64,000 nt of DNA from Pseudomonas sp. R37(2017) (lineage in GTDB: Bacteria > Pseudomonadota > Gammaproteobacteria > Pseudomonadales > Pseudomonadaceae): NCBI RefSeq assembly GCF_002113375.1, contig NZ_NEHO01000023.1, forward strand, positions 1 to 64,000, given 5' to 3'. Position numbers and translations under genes: made by a program. The first letter of the stretch is position 1; each line of letters begins with the position of its first letter. Of the stretch, positions 59,981 to 64,000 are shown one piece after another. The notes under the pieces were generated by a model. It was not told where the DNA came from. It saw only the letters and a list, made by a program, of their open reading frames with translations, and searched no databases.

Positions 59981-60949
59981 CTAGGTGACCGGGAGTATCA
60001 ATTGCCCCTCGACCAGGGGCTTTTGACTGGCCACGGCAGCGGCGCAGAAGGTCATGAATGCTTTGACTCGCCACGATTTTCGAATGTCCTGGTGAGTCAG
60101 CAGCCACAACTCATCCTGAAGCTCTGGCACCACCGGGCCGGCGCGTACCAACCCTGGGGTGATGTCGCCCAACATGCAGGGAAGGAATCCAAATCCCAGA
60201 CCCGCCGCGATTGCAGCGCTGGCTGCTGCAACAGAATCGGTGCGGTACGCTATGCGCTCGGCAGCGACTCTGCTTTCGACATAGCTTGTCGCCTTCAAAC
60301 CGCAGAGCGCTGCGGAGTATGACACCCATGCCTGGCCCTCTTCGAAAAGGGGCAAGGCAGTCACCTGCCTGGCGCAGCAGTAAGGTGCCCAGGCAATGTT
60401 CGCCAGTTTGCGTCCGACCAGGCTTTCCGCAGGTTTTCTCGTCGCTCGAATCGCGATATCCGATTCATCCCGGGCGAGGCTGAGGGTTTGATTGCCCACC
60501 AGCACCTCGATGGTGATTCCCTCGTTCAGGGCCTTGAAGTCCGCGATGATGGGGGTGAAGAAGTACAGCAGCAGCGAGTCGCTGGTGGTAATTCGAAGTT
60601 TCCCCAGGGGGCCTTGGCCTGAACGTGAAACACGCCGCGTGACGCTGACGATATCCAGCTCCACTCGCTCGGCGAGTGCTCGCAATTCAGCCCCCTCGGC
60701 GGTGAGCAGATACCCTGATTTGCGGTGATCGAACAGCGCGATGCCGAGCGTTCGCTCAACTTGAGCAACTCGACGCGAAACGGTGGATACATTGATGCCA
60801 AGCTTCTTGGCCGTAGCCGAACGATTGCCGCAATCACTGAGCGTCTTGATGATGCGCAAGTCGTCCCACGAGAGCTGATTGACAGCCTCGCCTACGTCCC
60901 ACTTCGTCCCATCAGGGGTAGCCGGAGCTTTTCCAGTTGGCGATTTCAC
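59981..60949 (-). CDS. LysR family transcriptional regulator
   Basis: A 322-residue LysR regulator with HTH WDDLRIIKTLSDCGNRSATAKKLGINVSTVSRRVAQVERTLG and effector domain (LGKLRITTSDSLLLYFFTPIIADF). The GTG at 60949 is used because it gives a normal length; the frame is open to 61081, and earlier ATGs at 61012 and 61057 cannot be excluded. It converges with the RidA gene, ending 41 bp after it. Confidence 0.8.
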   Translation of the reverse strand: MKSPTGKAPATPDGTKWDVGEAVNQLSWDDLRIIKTLSDCGNRSATAKKLGINVSTVSRRVAQVERTLGIALFDHRKSGYLLTAEGAELRALAERVELDIVSVTRRVSRSGQGPLGKLRITTSDSLLLYFFTPIIADFKALNEGITIEVLVGNQTLSLARDESDIAIRATRKPAESLVGRKLANIAWAPYCCARQVTALPLFEEGQAWVSYSAALCGLKATSYVESRVAAERIAYRTDSVAAASAAIAAGLGFGFLPCMLGDITPGLVRAGPVVPELQDELWLLTHQDIRKSWRVKAFMTFCAAAVASQKPLVEGQLILPVT

Positions 60950-61341
60950 ACAGTTCGTTCCAGATGCGAAGGCGCCGATGATACGAGAAGTGGTTGGGTG
61001 AAGCAGCCACATTGTTCCGGCGATTGGTTGAAAGCTGTTATGCCGACTGGCTGCCATGGGTTGTGGATTACTGCCCATCACGGTAGATACAGCCGCAGTT
61101 CAAGCGCATTGGCGTATTCAGCTTCTGGTTCAACCGTTTCAATCAGCAGTTGCGACGGTAGTGGTTAGACCGTCGCTTTCCAGTTGGGCGCGGCCTTTCA
61201 GGCAATGTTGGAGATGGCCTGAAGAAGTTGTGGAACTCAGGGAATCGAACGGTAGTCGCTGCGGTCCAACCCCCGGTTGGACAACGGGCGCGAGATGCAA
61301 AAGTATCGTCTGCCGACCATCATTGCCTCTGGGAGAACCAA
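60950..61341. other. Intergenic region with recombinase-type hairpin
   Basis: Contains the stem GCGACGGT-agtggttag-ACCGTCGC (61152-61176), like those behind the two recombinase genes, though no recombinase is near. The 5' part may encode the extra N-terminus of the LysR gene. Otherwise nothing seen. Confidence 0.5.
61152..61176. repeat. GCGACGGT/ACCGTCGC stem-loop
   Basis: Perfect 8-bp arms with a 9-nt loop; the same arm sequence appears at 1593-1619 and 12815-12839. Confidence 0.5.
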
Positions 61342-61965
61342 GTGTTAACTGTCTTTGTACGTCAAATATTCCGGTTAGCGATACCGCTCTTTTCCATTGG
61401 CACTTCGTCCGCTGTTTTAGCCTGCCCGGAAGGACAGTACCAAGTCTGCATGGTCGCTTGTTTTTGTGCTCCAGGCTCCAAAGAGGAAAACGGGGAAATA
61501 TTCGAAAGCATGAACCAAATGGCGGCCTTTGGATTGCAGAATTGGATCGTGCAATCGCGCAACACCGCGGCAACTGGCGATATTCGGACAATCCCGCTGA
61601 ACATCCGGGCCCAACTCGAACCCTACTATGACATCCAGGTGCTCGATTCGGCTCGCTACAAGGTAGGCGATGATGCAGAGCTGAACGCCGCACACGCCAT
61701 GCTGCAGAATCCCGATGTAAGTGCGGTCACCCTTATGGACATCATCGTCTTTCGCAGTCCCGATGATGCGCTTAACAATGTCGCGCTATGGGCACATGAG
61801 TTGAAGCACGTGCAGCAATACCTGCAATGGGGAGTTCGCGAATTTGCCACTCGCTATACCCGTGACTACACAACCGTTGAGGCGCCTGCCTATGAGATTC
61901 AAACCCAGGTATCCAGAGCGCTGAGAGTCAGCATGGCCAAGCTGGAGCCGCCTCGAAATCCTTGA
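61342..61965 (+). CDS. Exported DUF4157-like protein with HELKH motif
   Basis: A 207-residue protein with a signal peptide (VRQIFRLAIPLFSIGTSSAVLA) and four early Cys (CPEGQYQVCMVACFC). HELKH (residues 152-156 in WAHELKHVQQYLQWG) is the zinc-protease-like motif of DUF4157, a domain often found in toxin or contractile-injection-system cargo. The GTG at 61342 has GGGAG 7 nt upstream. It stands alone; function unknown. Confidence 0.7.
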   Translation: MLTVFVRQIFRLAIPLFSIGTSSAVLACPEGQYQVCMVACFCAPGSKEENGEIFESMNQMAAFGLQNWIVQSRNTAATGDIRTIPLNIRAQLEPYYDIQVLDSARYKVGDDAELNAAHAMLQNPDVSAVTLMDIIVFRSPDDALNNVALWAHELKHVQQYLQWGVREFATRYTRDYTTVEAPAYEIQTQVSRALRVSMAKLEPPRNP

Positions 61966-62267
61966 GTTCAAAGGACCAAACCTGGTCGGCTAATGACGGA
62001 AGAGATAATTGAAACGACCCGTCATAGACGTTTTTTAACGTCCGCAAAGGGTCCGGGCCGTGCGCAAACACCGATGCCAAATCGAAGGGCGGAATGGTGC
62101 GCAGGTTTTCCCACAGTCCGGACCCAAAGCGAACTCATGTTCTGCTTCTTGCCAACATTCAAACGATCCGATGGTTGCTCCTGGCAAATCCACCGCTGCG
62201 GTTATGCTGGGAACATTCAGGCTTGCAGAAATGGTTCTGACAGCCTGGGGGTACTGGAGGTGTTGGT
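61966..62267. other. 302-bp intergenic region
   Basis: Between the convergent HELKH-protein and glycine-zipper genes. Frames here (for example 61993-62271) do not look like proteins and no hairpin with T-run stands out. Confidence 0.4.
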
Positions 62268-62774
62268 CTAGTCCCTGTGGTGTTTGCGCCAACCATAGTG
62301 ATGGCCACGGTCGTGGCGGTGACGACGCCAGCCCTGATCATCGTCGTCATCATCGTCGTCATAGTCACGACCACGATAGTGATGACCACGGTAGCGATGA
62401 CCGCTTTCATCGTCATATTCCCGGCCCATGTGGTTGCCCAGCGCACTGCCCACGCCGCCACCGGCTGCCGCGCCGATCAGGCTGCCAGTGGTGCCGCCCA
62501 TCTTGCGACCTACCACGTTACCGCCGGCTGCGCCCAGTGCGCCGCCAATGGCCGCTTCGCCACGACTGTGTTTGTTGGCACCCACCGCACCACCGGCCGC
62601 GCCACCCACACCTGCGCCGATTGCCGAGCCGGTGCTGCCGCCGATCGACTGGCCGACCACCGAGCCCAATACTCCGCCCAATGCACCGCCTATGCCCGCT
62701 TCGGTATTGCTGCCTGCCGACGCAACGCCGCTTAGCAGGCCAAGTGACAACAAGAGAATCGAGGAGTACTTCAT
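62268..62774 (-). CDS. Exported glycine-zipper protein with Asp/His-rich tail
   Basis: A 168-residue protein with a signal peptide (MKYSSILLLSLGLLSGVASA), long glycine-zipper repeats (GIGGALGGVLGSVVGQSIGGSTG ...), then a C-terminal tail with eight consecutive Asp and many His/Arg/Trp/Tyr (WRRHRHDRGHHYGWRKHH). Zipper domains form membrane-associated assemblies; the tail could bind divalent metals. Function unknown. Confidence 0.8.
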   Translation of the reverse strand: MKYSSILLLSLGLLSGVASAGSNTEAGIGGALGGVLGSVVGQSIGGSTGSAIGAGVGGAAGGAVGANKHSRGEAAIGGALGAAGGNVVGRKMGGTTGSLIGAAAGGGVGSALGNHMGREYDDESGHRYRGHHYRGRDYDDDDDDDDQGWRRHRHDRGHHYGWRKHHRD

Positions 62775-63068
62775 TTATGAAAGCCTTAAAGGGGTGCCGA
62801 GGCGATCCTGAGGCTCTGGACGGGGGCTTACAATTGAAATCCGACGAGTAACACGAATTGAAAAAATTCACTAAGTAACTGTTTTTTCAATGAAACTTTA
62901 GGGATTTTCGGCTGTCTTGGGCTGATCGCGAAAGTCCTTTTCAGGACACTGCCGCGCCCTGCAGCAATGCGCTTCAACCAGACAGCGTCCCCGATACGCA
63001 GCGGGGCAAGCCTTGTTCGCTGACATGGCGATGTCCTTATCGGCAATGATGCAGACATCTTGCGGCCT
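62775..63068. other. 294-bp interval
   Basis: Upstream region of the glycine-zipper gene and downstream of a LysR gene. A basic frame at 62828-63058 (RTRLAPLRIGDAVWLKRI) is not recognisable. Nothing else seen. Confidence 0.35.
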
Positions 63069-63944
63069 TCACCCCCCCAACCCTTCTCGAACGATGTCGA
63101 AAAAGGTCGTCAGGATTCGCCGCGAACTCTGTGCCCGCAGGCATACCAGGGTCTCGGTGAAGCAGCGCAGGCAGTCGCTGATCGGCAATCCGCGAAGCCG
63201 GGAATCAGAACCCAACTCGGCTGCCGAGACCACTCCGACGCCAATGCCGATCGCCACGGCTTCGCGCGCGGCCTCGCGCCCCTGCGCGACGATCGCCTTG
63301 CGGATGCGCAAGCCTGCTGCCGCCATCTCCTCTTCGAGGTACAGCCGCGTCACCGAGCCTTGTTCGCGCAAGACCAGCGGCGTGTTGTCCAGGTCAGCCA
63401 GGCAAATGGAGCTGCGTTGTGCCCATGGATGGTCATGGGCGACGAAGGCGAGCATGGGATCACTGCGCAACTGCAGCGTCAGCAGGCGCTCGTCCTCGAT
63501 GTGCCGCCCCAACAGGGCTATGTCTGCCTGGTGTCCGAACAAGCGTTGCAGGACCTCATCGGTGTTGGCCGTTTCAATGTTCACATCGACACCGGGATAA
63601 CGGCTGCAGAAACGGGCGACATAGGGCAATACATGTACCGGTGCATCCACGGCGAGGTTCAGGGTCCCGGTGGACAGGGTTCGGTAGTCCATGAGCATGT
63701 CGTGGGCATCGACGCTGATATCGAACAGGCGCTGGGTCAGGCCGAACAATTGCTCGCCCACTTCAGTCAGGCGCACCAGACGCTTGTCGCGATAGAACAC
63801 CATCACCCCGTAGTAATCCTCGAGCTTGCGCACCTGGTCGGACACCGCTGGCTGGGACAGGCAGAGCTGCTCGGCGGCCCGGGTGAAGCTGCCATTCATG
63901 GCCACGGCGTGGAACGCCTTGAGTTGCGTATGGGAAATCGCCAT
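63069..63944 (-). CDS. LysR family transcriptional regulator
   Basis: A 291-residue LysR regulator starting MAISHTQLKAFHAVAMNGSF with HTH AAEQLCLSQPAVSDQVRKLE and an effector domain (LNLAVDAPVHVLPYVARFCSRYPG, ARF...LTTFFDIVREGLGG). ATG 63944 has AAGGTC upstream; the frame begins at 63965. Its target genes lie to the right, outside the window. The CLRAQSSRRI tail is usual for this group. Confidence 0.88.
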   Translation of the reverse strand: MAISHTQLKAFHAVAMNGSFTRAAEQLCLSQPAVSDQVRKLEDYYGVMVFYRDKRLVRLTEVGEQLFGLTQRLFDISVDAHDMLMDYRTLSTGTLNLAVDAPVHVLPYVARFCSRYPGVDVNIETANTDEVLQRLFGHQADIALLGRHIEDERLLTLQLRSDPMLAFVAHDHPWAQRSSICLADLDNTPLVLREQGSVTRLYLEEEMAAAGLRIRKAIVAQGREAAREAVAIGIGVGVVSAAELGSDSRLRGLPISDCLRCFTETLVCLRAQSSRRILTTFFDIVREGLGG

Positions 63945-64000
63945 AAGGACCTTATATAGATTCAACTTATTCGTGCATTCGTTAAATCGATTTTATTTAT

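Overview
This 64-kb window looks like a chromosome segment of a fluorescent-group Pseudomonas. That is an inference from gene content: many LysR-type regulators, Pseudomonas-type REP doublets (TGTAGGAGCGAGC arms), a DUF6124-like protein and an AruH-like aminotransferase. No rRNA, tRNA or CRISPR array was seen. Coding is dense, but the window has an unusual load of repeats, gene remnants and small accessory genes.

Layout. 1-890: end of a dipeptide ABC ATPase gene, a short element with 12-bp terminal inverted repeats, and a GFA-type gene. 938-13540: a segment bracketed by two near-identical single-domain tyrosine recombinase genes pointing toward each other. Between them lie an oxidoreductase/regulator block (aldo-keto reductase, AraC, LysR, cupin, MFS, SDR, zinc alcohol dehydrogenase, and a decayed carboxymuconolactone-decarboxylase-like gene), a candidate PD-(D/E)XK protein, and a compact RiPP operon (11029-12361). 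That operon has a 25-codon ORF, an 81-aa precursor with a Thr/Cys then Asp/Glu-rich tail, and an MvdC/MvdD-like ATP-grasp ligase. It resembles a graspetide (omega-ester peptide) system and is the most interesting locus here.

13.7-19.9 kb: small membrane proteins, an MFS exporter, a broken DUF1254 gene, a MarR-GNAT fusion regulator with a palindromic operator candidate, a secreted protein of unknown function and a TTTGYGD K+ channel. 19.9-28.6 kb, minus strand: a homoserine/threonine-type block with an aldehyde dehydrogenase, a homoserine dehydrogenase without ACT domain, an Lrp/AsnC regulator, a threonine-synthase-like enzyme, a LysR regulator, an amino-acid permease and a Cys/Met-metabolism PLP enzyme. 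I infer that it catabolises homoserine or a related amino acid.

28.8-32.9 kb: a lipoprotein phosphodiesterase, a transglycosylase remnant, small envelope proteins, and an EF-hand protein with four EGKCG motifs like those of MNIO-modified copper peptides. 32.9-40 kb: an amino-acid import and transamination operon whose aminotransferase and ABC ATPase are fused in one 667-residue protein. 40-44.5 kb: an MFS exporter, LysR, a cupin, an M24 peptidase and a truncated TetR. 44.5-48.8 kb: a four-gene MacAB-like export system with two permeases.

49-54.2 kb: small accessory genes, some broken, a full-length DUF1254 protein, a short adenylation-domain-like fragment and a SYLF lipoprotein. 54.7-64 kb: an NCS1 permease, an alpha/beta hydrolase, Ohr, AraC, a YcaC-like hydrolase, RidA, two LysR regulators, a secreted HELKH protein and a glycine-zipper protein with an Asp/His-rich tail.

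Four REP doublets of the TGTAGGAGCGAGC type, one GGCGAGGGGGC-type palindrome, a two-copy ~190-bp repeat and about ten related imperfect hairpins fill the intergenic regions.
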